From Mycolicibacterium sp. P9-22 (GTDB lineage Bacteria; Actinomycetota; Actinomycetes; Mycobacteriales; Mycobacteriaceae), in NCBI RefSeq assembly GCF_008329585.1, contig NZ_NPKP01000002.1, forward strand, positions 62,001-126,000: DNA of 64,000 bases. Direction: 5' to 3'. Position 1 is the stretch's first letter. Every line of letters begins with the position of its first letter. Below, one piece after another: positions 9,313 through 16,579 of this stretch. The notes beneath the pieces are model-generated. The model did not search any database, was not told where the DNA came from, and was given only the letters and a program-made list of their open reading frames with translations. Made by a program: the position numbers and the translations under genes.

Positions 9313-10236
9313 ATGCAAGTGGACTTCACCAGGCTGCGTTATTTCGTCGCGGTCGCCGAGGAACTGCACTTCAAACGTGCCGCCGACCGGCTGATGATCA
9401 CCCCGCCACCGCTGAGCAAGCAGATCAAGCTGCTGGAGAGCGAGCTCGGTGGCCCACTGTTCGAACGCGACTACCACAACGTGCGGCTCACCCCGCTCGG
9501 CGCGAAGCTGCTGGGCCCGGCCCGTGACATCCTCGACCGCGTCGACGCTCTCAAGGCGATGGCATCGCGAATCACCCACGGCGCCAAGCCGGTCCGCATC
9601 GGCGCCACCGCGTACGCGCCGTCGGACTTCCTGGCGCGACTGGAGACGACGGTCGCCGCGCTGAGCACACCGGCCGAGTTTAGTGTTCCCGGATCCGCGG
9701 CGGAGGTCACCGCCAAACTGGTGTCCGGGCATCTCGATCTGGGACTGATCCACCTCCCGTACTCCGACAAGCGATTACGTCACCGGGTGGTGACCAGCTA
9801 TCCGGGTGCGATCGCCGTCCGCTTCGATGATCCGCTGGCCGCCGCCGACAGCGTGACCATCGAGGCGCTGCGCGACCGGGACGTGGTGATCGATTTCGCG
9901 CGACCGAATCCGGTGGTGCTCGCCCGGCTGACCCGCGGCCTGCAGGCCCGTGGGGTGCACCGAATCGTGCGGACCACCAACCAACTCGGTGGCGAACTGG
10001 AGATGGCGACCCAGGTGTTCAACCGTCACCTGGTCGCGATGGTGACCTACGCGCCGGCATCGGCCATCGGCCGGATCTTCTCACCCCCGGAATTCAAACT
10101 GATCCCGATCGACGAAAGCACCTGGGCCCCGGCCAGAATCGCGCTGGCATGGGTGCCGGACCGGCTGGACGATCCGGCCCGGATCGAAGCGCTGGTCACG
10201 GAGATCGCCGCTGCGGTAGGGACTTCGGATGTCTGA
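9313..10236 (+). CDS. LysR-family transcriptional regulator
   Basis: 307 residues. The N-terminal helix-turn-helix (residues 4-62, FVAVAEELHFKRAADRL) is followed by a LysR substrate-binding domain. It is co-oriented and 72 bp downstream of the CoA-transferase, so it may be the pathway-specific regulator of the dehydrogenase/transferase genes. ATG 9313 is used; a TTG at 9298 would add five residues. A TAAGAT box at about 9262 could drive it separately with a short leader. The inducer is unknown. Confidence 0.87.
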   Translation: MQVDFTRLRYFVAVAEELHFKRAADRLMITPPPLSKQIKLLESELGGPLFERDYHNVRLTPLGAKLLGPARDILDRVDALKAMASRITHGAKPVRIGATAYAPSDFLARLETTVAALSTPAEFSVPGSAAEVTAKLVSGHLDLGLIHLPYSDKRLRHRVVTSYPGAIAVRFDDPLAAADSVTIEALRDRDVVIDFARPNPVVLARLTRGLQARGVHRIVRTTNQLGGELEMATQVFNRHLVAMVTYAPASAIGRIFSPPEFKLIPIDESTWAPARIALAWVPDRLDDPARIEALVTEIAAAVGTSDV

Positions 10237-10633
10237 GGCCGATTCCGGGCACTGTCCCTGTGGATCCGGGCGGACATACCGCGATTGTTGCCGGCCGCTG
10301 CACGACGGGACAGCCATCGCGGGCACCGCCGAGGCGCTGATGCGTTCGCGGTTCAGCGCTTTCGCGCGTGGTCGCGCCGACTACCTGCTGCGCAGCTGGC
10401 ATCCGGGCACCCGGCCCACGGTGCTGGACCTCGATGAACAGATCACCTGGCGGCGCCTGCAGATCGTGGACACCGTGGCCGGCGGCGCCGGCGACGACAC
10501 CGGGATCGTGGAATTCCGCGCCCAGTACCTGCACGACGGGAAGCGGCACATCCTGCACGAACGCAGCCGTTTCAGCCGGGCTCGCGATGGATCCTGGCGA
10601 TATGTGGACGGGGAGATCGGGCGCGGTCCGTAA
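10229..10633 (+). CDS. YchJ-like SEC-C motif protein (UPF0225)
   Basis: 134 residues. The N-terminal CPCGSGRTYRDCC (residues 9-21) is the zinc-binding SEC-C motif, followed by the YchJ M-domain (ALMRSRFSAFARGRADYLL). The biochemical function of this family is not established; SEC-C motifs bind zinc and contact nucleic acid or protein partners. The start overlaps the LysR gene by 8 bp. Its TAA stop forms the first bases of a -10 box for the next gene. Confidence 0.88.
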   Translation: MSEADSGHCPCGSGRTYRDCCRPLHDGTAIAGTAEALMRSRFSAFARGRADYLLRSWHPGTRPTVLDLDEQITWRRLQIVDTVAGGAGDDTGIVEFRAQYLHDGKRHILHERSRFSRARDGSWRYVDGEIGRGP

Positions 10634-10636
10634 ACT
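10631..10636 (+). promoter_or_regulatory. -10 box of the M15 peptidase gene, overlapping a stop codon
   Basis: TAAACT ends 6 nt before the ATG at 10643. Its first three bases are the stop codon of the upstream SEC-C gene. The spacing fits leaderless transcription. Confidence 0.5.
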
Positions 10637-10642
10637 GGCCTG

Positions 10643-11143
10643 ATGCGTTTCGTGCTGATCATGGCGGCCATGGCCGTCGCAGCCGTGCTGTCGGCACCGC
10701 TGTCACATGCCGAGCCTGCGCCCGAGCCTCGGCCGCTGACCGCCTTCGACGTGGCCGATCCCGCGATCGGACGGCTGGACCCGACGCTGCTGGCAGCCGT
10801 GCAGAACGCCACCTCCGCGGCCGCGGCCGAAGGGGTCACGATGACGGTGACGTCAGGATGGCGCTCACCGGAGTTCCAGCAGCAGCTGCTCGATGACGCC
10901 ATCGTGACCTACGGCAGTTACGCGGCGGCCCGGCAGTACGTCCAGACTCCCGAACAGTCGCGGCATGTGGTGGGCGCGGCCGTGGACATCGGGGGCCCGG
11001 GTGCCGACCAGTGGATGATCACCAACGGTCCGCGGTTCGGGCTGTGCCAGATCTATGCCAATGAGACTTGGCATTTCGAGCTGACGACCGACCTGTTCGG
11101 CGCCTGCCCGGCACTGTTGCCCGACGCCGCCGGCGCTCACTGA
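10643..11143 (+). CDS. Secreted M15-family D-alanyl-D-alanine carboxypeptidase (VanY-like)
   Basis: 166 residues. A signal peptide covers about residues 1-27 (hydrophobic run ending near SHAEP). The catalytic zinc site is readable as SRHVVGAAVDIG (His and Asp ligands) and a C-terminal WHFEL (His ligand). TSGWRSPEFQQ is a conserved substrate-site segment. Such enzymes trim peptidoglycan stem peptides outside the membrane. It is short for the family but retains the whole catalytic core. Confidence 0.88.
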   Translation: MRFVLIMAAMAVAAVLSAPLSHAEPAPEPRPLTAFDVADPAIGRLDPTLLAAVQNATSAAAAEGVTMTVTSGWRSPEFQQQLLDDAIVTYGSYAAARQYVQTPEQSRHVVGAAVDIGGPGADQWMITNGPRFGLCQIYANETWHFELTTDLFGACPALLPDAAGAH

Positions 11144-11273
11144 CCTCGGTCGTGGAACTGGCTTGAACGCCAACGATATCGGCGACCCCGATATTCACCC
11201 GATGATCACCGGGAATGCGCCGACTGCTCACCCGATGTTGCGCCGGCCAATTCGCCGCCGGCGGATTCGCGGT

Positions 11274-11279
11274 TAGGCT
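11274..11279 (+). promoter_or_regulatory. -10 box of the diacylglycerol-kinase-like gene
   Basis: TAGGCT ends 8 nt before the GTG at 11288, compatible with leaderless transcription. No ribosome binding site is present. Confidence 0.45.
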
Positions 11280-11287
11280 GGTTCCTC

Positions 11288-12235
11288 GTGCGTGCCGTGC
11301 TGATCGTCAACCCGAACGCGACATCGACGACCCCGGCGGGACGTGACCTGCTGGCTCACGCGCTGGAAAGCCGCGTCGATCTGACCGTGATCCACACCGA
11401 TCACCGGGGTCATGCCATCGAGATCGGCCACCAGGCCACCCGCGACGGGATCGACGTGCTGATCGTGCACGGCGGTGACGGCACGGTGAACGAGGTGGTC
11501 AACGGCGTGCTGCAGGAGCCGTCCGAGCGCGCCCCCGCCGTCGGCGTGGTGCCGGGCGGGTCGGCAAACGTCTTCGCCCGCTCGCTGGGCATCAGCCCGG
11601 ACCCGATCGTGGCCACCAACCAGCTCGTCGATCTGCTCGGGGACTACCGCCGCGGGACGCAGTGGCGCCGGATCGGATTGATGGACTGCGGCGAGCGGTG
11701 GGGCGTGTTCACCGCGGGCATGGGCGTCGACGGCGACGTGGTGGCCGCGGTGGAGGCTCAGCGGGCCAAGGGCCGCACCGTGACCGCGTCGCGGTACATC
11801 CGGGTGGCCATTCGCGAAATGCTCGCCAGCGCCCGCAGAGAGCCCCTGCTGACCGTCGAACTGCCCGGCCGCGACGCAACCTCGGGTGTGCATTTCGCGT
11901 TCGTGTCCAACTCGAGTCCCTGGACCTACGCCAATGCCCGGCCGGTGTGGACCAACCCGGACACGACCTTCGAAACCGGGCTCGGAGTGTTCGCGATCAC
12001 GAATATGAACGTGTGGCGCAATCTCGGTCTGGTGCGCCGGATGCTGTCGTCCAAACCAAATATCAAAGCGCCGCATCTGATCCGCGAAGACGACCTGGCG
12101 TGGCTGCGGGTGACCAGCGACACACCGGTGGCATGCCAGATCGACGGCGACTACATCGGATTACGGGAAGCGATGACTTTTACTTCGGTTCCGGACGCGC
12201 TGTGCGTGGTCGCGCCACCGGCCGAAACACCTTGA
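11288..12235 (+). CDS. Diacylglycerol/lipid kinase family protein
   Basis: 315 residues. The DAGK catalytic domain carries the nucleotide-binding motif VHGGDGTVNEVVNG near residues 58-71 and VVPGGSANVFARSLG. The family phosphorylates lipid or sphingoid hydroxyls with ATP; the true substrate here is unknown. The start is GTG after a -10 box at leaderless spacing. Its position just before whiB1 matches Rv3218 of M. tuberculosis, so it is probably the orthologue. Confidence 0.88.
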   Translation: MRAVLIVNPNATSTTPAGRDLLAHALESRVDLTVIHTDHRGHAIEIGHQATRDGIDVLIVHGGDGTVNEVVNGVLQEPSERAPAVGVVPGGSANVFARSLGISPDPIVATNQLVDLLGDYRRGTQWRRIGLMDCGERWGVFTAGMGVDGDVVAAVEAQRAKGRTVTASRYIRVAIREMLASARREPLLTVELPGRDATSGVHFAFVSNSSPWTYANARPVWTNPDTTFETGLGVFAITNMNVWRNLGLVRRMLSSKPNIKAPHLIREDDLAWLRVTSDTPVACQIDGDYIGLREAMTFTSVPDALCVVAPPAETP

Positions 12236-12326
12236 CCTGCGAATTCGCTGTGAGCAACGTAAATTTAGAGCGCAAGTGAGTTCAGTGTAGTACAAACAGG
12301 TGAGCGGTCCGGTAACCCGGTGCCGC

Positions 12327-12342
12327 AGTGACATTGCCCACG
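12327..12342. promoter_or_regulatory. Candidate CRP (cAMP receptor protein) site upstream of whiB1
   Basis: AGTGACATTGCCCACG fits the mycobacterial CRP consensus GTGANNNNNNTCACG with one mismatch in the right half. In M. tuberculosis, CRP (Rv3676) controls whiB1 from sites in the same intergenic region. The 256-bp gap 12236-12491 holds this site, the unmapped whiB1 promoter, and an AGGAG ribosome binding site at 12479-12483. Confidence 0.55.
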
Positions 12343-12491
12343 TGTTAACGCAGTTCTATTGACATCTGTTCAGCCTGTGAAAGCATTGGACGCAACAGCG
12401 CAGAAACATTTGATGTGCGCGCGTTAACAGCCGAAAAAACTCAGGGTGTCTTTGTAGCGCCACTGTAACGACTTGACTAGGAGATGGAAGC

Positions 12492-12746
12492 ATGGATTGG
12501 CGTCACAAGGCGGTCTGTCGCGACGAGGATCCGGAACTGTTCTTCCCGGTGGGAAACAGCGGCCCGGCACTCGCGCAGATCGCTGATGCGAAGCTCGTCT
12601 GTAACCGTTGCCCGGTAACCACCGAGTGCCTGAGCTGGGCGCTCGAGTCCGGCCAGGACGCCGGCGTGTGGGGCGGCATGAGCGAAGACGAGCGTCGCGC
12701 ACTCAAGCGTCGCAACGCACGGACCAAGGCGCGCACCAGCGTCTAG
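12492..12746 (+). CDS. whiB1: WhiB1 iron-sulfur transcription factor
   Basis: 84 residues. Four cysteine ligands for a [4Fe-4S] cluster lie at C9, C37, C40 and C46, followed by the beta-turn GVWGG (58-62) and a basic C-terminal tail (RRALKRRNARTKAR) that binds DNA. WhiB1 binds the principal sigma factor and is nitric-oxide sensitive and essential in M. tuberculosis. AGGAG lies 8 nt before the ATG. A strong intrinsic terminator follows. Confidence 0.97.
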   Translation: MDWRHKAVCRDEDPELFFPVGNSGPALAQIADAKLVCNRCPVTTECLSWALESGQDAGVWGGMSEDERRALKRRNARTKARTSV

Positions 12747-12766
12747 GTTCACCGCAAGACAACAGA

Positions 12767-12805
12767 CTGCGGCCCCGACAGAAATGTCGGGGCCGCAGCC
12801 TTTTT
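12767..12805 (+). terminator. Intrinsic terminator of whiB1
   Basis: A perfect 14-bp stem (12767-12780 with 12785-12798) closes a GAAA tetraloop and is followed by CCTTTTT. This is one of the few canonical U-tract terminators in the window. Confidence 0.9.
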
Positions 12806-12873
12806 GCGTATCGGGGCGAGTACGAGCCGCCAGACATTGTGTGCCGCATCACATTTCGTGACGACCCTCGGGA

Positions 12874-14370
12874 CTAGATCGCGGCCCTGCGGTGACGGCC
12901 GATCGGCACCCGCAGCACCACATCGGTGCCGCCGGAATCCACATCGTGCATGCCGAGCGAGCCGTCGAGTTCCGCGGACACCAGAGTGCGCACGATCTGC
13001 AGACCGAGGCGGTCGGACTTCTCCAGGCTGAAACCCTCCGGCAGTCCGCGGCCGTCGTCGTGCACGACGACGTCGAGCCAGCGCGCCGAACGCTCGGCAC
13101 GAATCGTCACCGACCCCCGCTTCACATCGCCGTCGAAGGCGTGCTCCAGCGCGTTCTGCACCAGTTCGGTGATCACCATGATCAGCGCGGTGGCCCGATC
13201 GGCGTCCAGCACGCCCAGATCGCCGTCGCGGGTGATGCGGATCGGGGTGTCCACCGAGGCGACGTCGTTCATGATCGGCAGAATCCGGTCCACCACCTGG
13301 TCGAGGTTGACCTCCTCGTCGACCGACATCGACAACGCGTCGTGCACCAGCGCGATGGACGACACCCGGCGCACCGACTCGATGAGCGCCTCCCGGCCCT
13401 CGGCATTGTTGGTGCGACGGGCCTGCAGCCGCAGCAGCGCCGCGACGGTTTGCAGATTGTTCTTCACCCGATGGTGGATCTCGCGGATCGTCGCGTCCTT
13501 GGACAGCAGTGCGCGGTCGCGGCGTTTGACCTCGGTGACGTCGCGGATCAGCACCGCCGCGCCGGCGGCCGCACCGCCCACCTGGAGCGGGATGGTCCGC
13601 ATCAGGACCGCAGCACCGCCGGCGTCGACCTCCATGCGCATGCTCGACCCACCGGCCAGCGAGTCGCGCACATGTTCGGCCAGTTCCTGGGCCTCGAACG
13701 GATCCGAGATCAGCGGCCGGGTGACCGCGACGAGGTTGTGGCCTTCGAGTTCGGCGTTGAAACCCATCCGGTGATACGCCGAGATGGCGTTGGGGCTGGC
13801 GAAGGCGACCTCACCGGCCACCCCGAGCCGGATGAACCCGTCGCCGACGCGCGGGCTGGATCGTGACATCGGCAGGTCACCGACGTTCGGGAAGGTGCCG
13901 TCACTGAGCATGTGCAGCAGGTCGGCGGCGCAGTTGAGATACGCGCGTTCCAGGGGGCTGGACGTCCGGCCCTCGGCCAGCGCGGTCTGATGGGTCAGCA
14001 CGGCCACGACCCGGTCTGCGTGACGGACCGGGACGGCCTCCACGTTGAGCCACTGACCGTCCCCGGGGGGCTGGCTGACATCACTCTCCCGGCCGATCGC
14101 GCCGGAGTCGAAGGCCGCGCGCACCACGGGCATCTCCGCGGCGGCGGTGGCGGTGCCCACGGCGTCGGCCAGCAGCACGGTGGAGGCGGTGTTGGGGCGC
14201 ACCTGCGCCACGCACACCAGGACCTCGTCATCGCTGCGGACCCACATCAGATAGTCGGCGAACGACAGGTCGGCCAGCAGCTGCCACTCACCGACCACGG
14301 CGTGCAGATGGTCGACGGCGTTACCGGGAAGAACGGTGTGCTCGGCGAGCAGGTCGCCGAGAGTCGACAT
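12874..14370 (-). CDS. pdtaS: PdtaS-type sensor histidine kinase
   Basis: 498 residues. An N-terminal GAF-like domain (about 1-150) is followed by a PAS-like domain (about 180-290), then a HisKA_2 segment IHHRVKNNLQTVAALLRLQARR around residue 300 with the phosphorylated His, and an HATPase_c domain with VQNALEHAF and DDGRGLPEGF. PdtaS phosphorylates the antiterminator-type regulator PdtaR, which is encoded elsewhere. There is no membrane segment, so it is a cytosolic sensor. Position and domain order match Rv3220c. Confidence 0.93.
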   Translation of the reverse strand: MSTLGDLLAEHTVLPGNAVDHLHAVVGEWQLLADLSFADYLMWVRSDDEVLVCVAQVRPNTASTVLLADAVGTATAAAEMPVVRAAFDSGAIGRESDVSQPPGDGQWLNVEAVPVRHADRVVAVLTHQTALAEGRTSSPLERAYLNCAADLLHMLSDGTFPNVGDLPMSRSSPRVGDGFIRLGVAGEVAFASPNAISAYHRMGFNAELEGHNLVAVTRPLISDPFEAQELAEHVRDSLAGGSSMRMEVDAGGAAVLMRTIPLQVGGAAAGAAVLIRDVTEVKRRDRALLSKDATIREIHHRVKNNLQTVAALLRLQARRTNNAEGREALIESVRRVSSIALVHDALSMSVDEEVNLDQVVDRILPIMNDVASVDTPIRITRDGDLGVLDADRATALIMVITELVQNALEHAFDGDVKRGSVTIRAERSARWLDVVVHDDGRGLPEGFSLEKSDRLGLQIVRTLVSAELDGSLGMHDVDSGGTDVVLRVPIGRHRRAAI

Positions 14371-14389
14371 GAGCCGTTACCGCAGGGAG

Positions 14390-14605
14390 CTAGCTGATCA
14401 CCGCGATGAGATCGCCGGCCTGGATGACGTCACCCACCGAGACGCTCACCTCGGTGATGGTGCCCGCGACCTCTGCCAGCACCGGGATCTCCATCTTCAT
14501 GGACTCCAGCAGCACCAGGGTGTCGCCCGCACCGATCTGGTCGCCCTTCTGCACAACGACCTCCAGCACGCTGGCCACGATCTCTGCGCGAACATCCTCG
14601 GCCAT
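14390..14605 (-). CDS. Biotinylated protein TB7.3-like (biotinyl carrier domain)
   Basis: 71 residues consisting of a lone biotinyl/lipoyl domain with the biotin-acceptor sequence ESMKMEI (Lys37). It could serve as a carrier for an acyl-CoA carboxylase made from other subunits; its real partner is unknown. The start is set at MAEDVRAEIVAS, because upstream in-frame codons encode an unconserved tail. It lies 19 bp upstream of pdtaS in the same direction, as for Rv3221c. Confidence 0.92.
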   Translation of the reverse strand: MAEDVRAEIVASVLEVVVQKGDQIGAGDTLVLLESMKMEIPVLAEVAGTITEVSVSVGDVIQAGDLIAVIS

Positions 14606-14763
14606 CTTCACCCCACTCACGTCGCTTTGGCTGGCTGCTGTTCCGCCTACCGGCCTATATCGAACCACAACCCCAAATGGCCCATCGACTACCACGCGGG
14701 AAAAGCAGTCCGTCCGGCATGAGATACTGGGCCTCAAGTATTCATCTGACCCGGAGGTTCACC

Positions 14764-14838
14764 ATGGCCAAGCGAGGCCGCAAGAAGCGCGACCGCAAGC
14801 ACTCGAAGGCCAACCACGGCCGTCGCCCCAACGCCTGA
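14764..14838 (+). CDS. Small ribosomal protein bL37 (24 residues)
   Basis: A 24-residue, extremely basic peptide beginning MAKRGRKKRDRK and ending RRPNA. It matches my memory of bL37, an actinobacterial large-subunit protein seen in mycobacterial ribosome structures. A good ribosome binding site, GGAGG at 14753-14757, lies 6 nt before the ATG. An intrinsic hairpin follows. It is too short for ordinary gene calling and easily missed. It lies between the divergent biotinyl-protein gene and the convergent rshA. Confidence 0.85.
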   Translation: MAKRGRKKRDRKHSKANHGRRPNA

Positions 14839-14874
14839 CGCGTTGCCCTAGCCCCCACGGGGCTGCACGCAACA

Positions 14875-14916
14875 AACCGCCCGAGCTCTCGCAAGAGGGC
14901 CCGGGCGGTTGTTTTG
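14875..14916. terminator. Hairpin terminator between bL37 and rshA
   Basis: AACCGCCCG and CTCTC pair with GAGGG and CGGGCGGTT across a short GCAA loop (14875-14910), followed by GTTTTG on the + strand. It lies between convergent genes and may stop transcription of bL37, and of rshA in the other direction. Confidence 0.75.
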
Positions 14917-14934
14917 TGCGGCTGTGCGGGGCGC

Positions 14935-15237
14935 TCAGCCCCGGATGATGGTGGTCCGGCTGATCTCGATCTGGAGCCGCGCCCGCAGACCCTCGGGTGC
15001 TTTTTCACCACGGCACTTGCTGGCGATCAGGTTCTTCACCCGCTCCTCCACGCCGTACACGCGCAGGCAGGTCGGGCACTCTTCGAGGTGCTGCTTGAGC
15101 TTGTCGCGGCTCTCAGCGGTGCATTCACCGTCGAGCAGCGTCCATACCTCGGCGATCACCGCGGCACATTCGGGGTGATCGGGGTCGACCGGGCCGACCG
15201 GCGGCGACCAGCGCTCATCCTCGTGTGACTGGGTCAT
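14935..15237 (-). CDS. rshA: Anti-sigma factor RshA (zinc-associated)
   Basis: 100 residues. The redox-active zinc motif HLEECPTC (His50, Cys54, Cys57) with the preceding conserved Cys24 defines a ZAS anti-sigma factor. Under reducing conditions it holds SigH inactive; disulfide stress releases SigH. Its ATG overlaps the sigH stop (ATGA), which balances expression of the pair. It corresponds to Rv3221A. Confidence 0.95.
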   Translation of the reverse strand: MTQSHEDERWSPPVGPVDPDHPECAAVIAEVWTLLDGECTAESRDKLKQHLEECPTCLRVYGVEERVKNLIASKCRGEKAPEGLRARLQIEISRTTIIRG

Positions 15238-15866
15238 GACGAAACCTCCTCGGGCGCCCCGAGCTGTGGCTCTCGGATGAATCCGCGGTCCCTGGCCACA
15301 TCGGCCAGCAGCTCACGCAATTGTTTCCTACCGCGGTGCAACCGCGACATCACGGTGCCGATCGGCGTGTCCATGATCTCGGCGATCTCCTTGTACGGGA
15401 ATCCCTCGACGTCGGCGTAGTACACCGCCATCCGGAACTCTTCGGGCAAGGCCTGCAGCGCCGCCTTGATCTCGGTGTCCGGCAGCGCCTCCAACGCCTC
15501 GACCTCGGCCGAACGCAGACCGGTCGAGGAGTGCTCGGCGTTGGCCGCCAGCTGCCAGTCGGTGATCTCGTCGGTCGGGTACTCCGCGGGCTGCCGCTGC
15601 TTCTTGCGGTAGCTGTTGATGTAGGTGTTGGTCAGAATCCGGTACAGCCACGCCTTGAGGTTGGTGCCGGCCCGGAACGAGCGGAAGCCGGCGTACGCCT
15701 TGACCATCGTTTCCTGCAGCAGATCCTCGGCGTCGGCCGGGTTGCGGGTCATCCGCAGGGCGCCGCCGTAGAGCTGGTCGAGCAGTGGGATGGCATCGCG
15801 TTCGAACCGGGCGGTCAGCTCGGCATCTGTCTCTGCGGCACGCGCCGCCTCATCGATATCGGTCAT
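15234..15866 (-). CDS. sigH: ECF sigma factor SigH
   Basis: 210 residues. Region 2 ([42 protein letters not shown]) and region 4 ([37 protein letters not shown]) are intact and nearly identical to M. tuberculosis SigH as recalled. It directs the heat and thiol-oxidative stress regulon (thioredoxin system, clpB, sigE). The start is placed at MTDIDEAA, where the conserved protein begins; in-frame TTG 15953 or GTG 15950 would add an unconserved ~29-residue extension. It is coupled to rshA. Confidence 0.95.
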   Translation of the reverse strand: MTDIDEAARAAETDAELTARFERDAIPLLDQLYGGALRMTRNPADAEDLLQETMVKAYAGFRSFRAGTNLKAWLYRILTNTYINSYRKKQRQPAEYPTDEITDWQLAANAEHSSTGLRSAEVEALEALPDTEIKAALQALPEEFRMAVYYADVEGFPYKEIAEIMDTPIGTVMSRLHRGRKQLRELLADVARDRGFIREPQLGAPEEVSS

Positions 15867-16033
15867 CGCGGGAGACACCGTCCCTTCTGTTGCGGCATCG
15901 CCGAACAGCTCCAGTGTGAACACCGGACGATCCAGGCAGGCCGTTGGCACCAAAATCCCCTATCTGACGATCCTAAAGGCAATGACCGACATCGCCCGGG
16001 CTGAGGGCCCCTGACGCCGCCGATGCAAGCAAC

Positions 16034-16061
16034 AACGGCGGCCCGGTGGGTCTGCATTCCC
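16034..16061 (-). promoter_or_regulatory. Candidate SigH-dependent promoter of sigH
   Basis: Read on the minus strand, GGGAAT (16061-16056) is followed after 18 bases by CGTT (16037-16034). This matches the mycobacterial SigH consensus GGAAT-N16-20-CGTT. It lies about 170 bp upstream of the sigH ATG, implying autoregulation with a long leader. It lies next to the -10 box of the divergent ybaK-like gene. Confidence 0.6.
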
Positions 16062-16065
16062 CGAC

Positions 16066-16071
16066 TAGTCT
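16066..16071 (+). promoter_or_regulatory. -10 box of the YbaK-like gene
   Basis: TAGTCT ends 6 nt before the GTG at 16078, the spacing of a leaderless transcript. It is 4 bp from the SigH-type -35 element on the other strand. Confidence 0.5.
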
Positions 16072-16077
16072 GGCCGG

Positions 16078-16569
16078 GTGGCAGCAGCAGCAACCCCGGC
16101 GATCGCCGCCTTGCTGGCCGACGGCGCGGACCACGAGATCCTGCGCTACCAGCACGACCCGCGCGCGGAGTCCTTCGGTGACGAGGCCGTCGCGGAGTTG
16201 GCCGCAGCGCACGGCCTCGCGCCGGCACAGATCTTCAAGACGCTGATCCTGGCCGTCCCCCGCGGATTGGCGGTGGCGGTGCTGCCGGTGCCCTCGAAAC
16301 TGTCGCTGAAGGCCGCGGCCGCGGCCCTCGGCGTGCCGAAGGCCGCGATGGCCGACCGGGCCGCGGCCGAACGCTCCACCGGTTATGTGCTCGGCGGCAT
16401 CTCCCCACTGGGCCAGCGCAAGGCGTTGCCGACGGTGATCGACTCCTCGGCGCTGCAATGGGACCGGGTGCTGTGCAGCGCGGGCAAGCGCGGCTGGGAT
16501 GTCGCGCTGGCACCCGCCGATCTCGTACGCCTTACCGTTGGCATTACGGGAGAAATTCGCGCCACGTAG
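16078..16569 (+). CDS. YbaK/EbsC-type Cys-tRNA(Pro) deacylase
   Basis: 163 residues covering the YbaK fold: AEELAAAHGL-like N-terminal helix, IFKTLILAV strand, and the conserved core GYVLGGISPLGQRKALPTVID. The family hydrolyses Cys-tRNA(Pro) mis-charged by ProRS, and some members act on other mis-acylated tRNAs. The start is GTG with a leaderless-type -10. The TAG stop is the first half of the -10 box of the next gene. In M. tuberculosis the corresponding sequence is split (Rv3224A/B, from memory); here it is intact. Confidence 0.88.
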   Translation: MAAAATPAIAALLADGADHEILRYQHDPRAESFGDEAVAELAAAHGLAPAQIFKTLILAVPRGLAVAVLPVPSKLSLKAAAAALGVPKAAMADRAAAERSTGYVLGGISPLGQRKALPTVIDSSALQWDRVLCSAGKRGWDVALAPADLVRLTVGITGEIRAT

Positions 16570-16572
16570 GGT
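16567..16572 (+). promoter_or_regulatory. -10 box of the SDR gene, overlapping a stop codon
   Basis: TAGGGT begins with the TAG stop of the upstream deacylase gene and ends 7 nt before the ATG at 16580. This suggests a separate leaderless transcript for the SDR. Confidence 0.5.
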
Positions 16573-16579
16573 GGGGACC

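Noticed and set aside
15867..15953. N-terminal extension of SigH to TTG 15953
   Set aside because: The extension is not similar to the known SigH N-terminus, and a conserved start lies at 15866.
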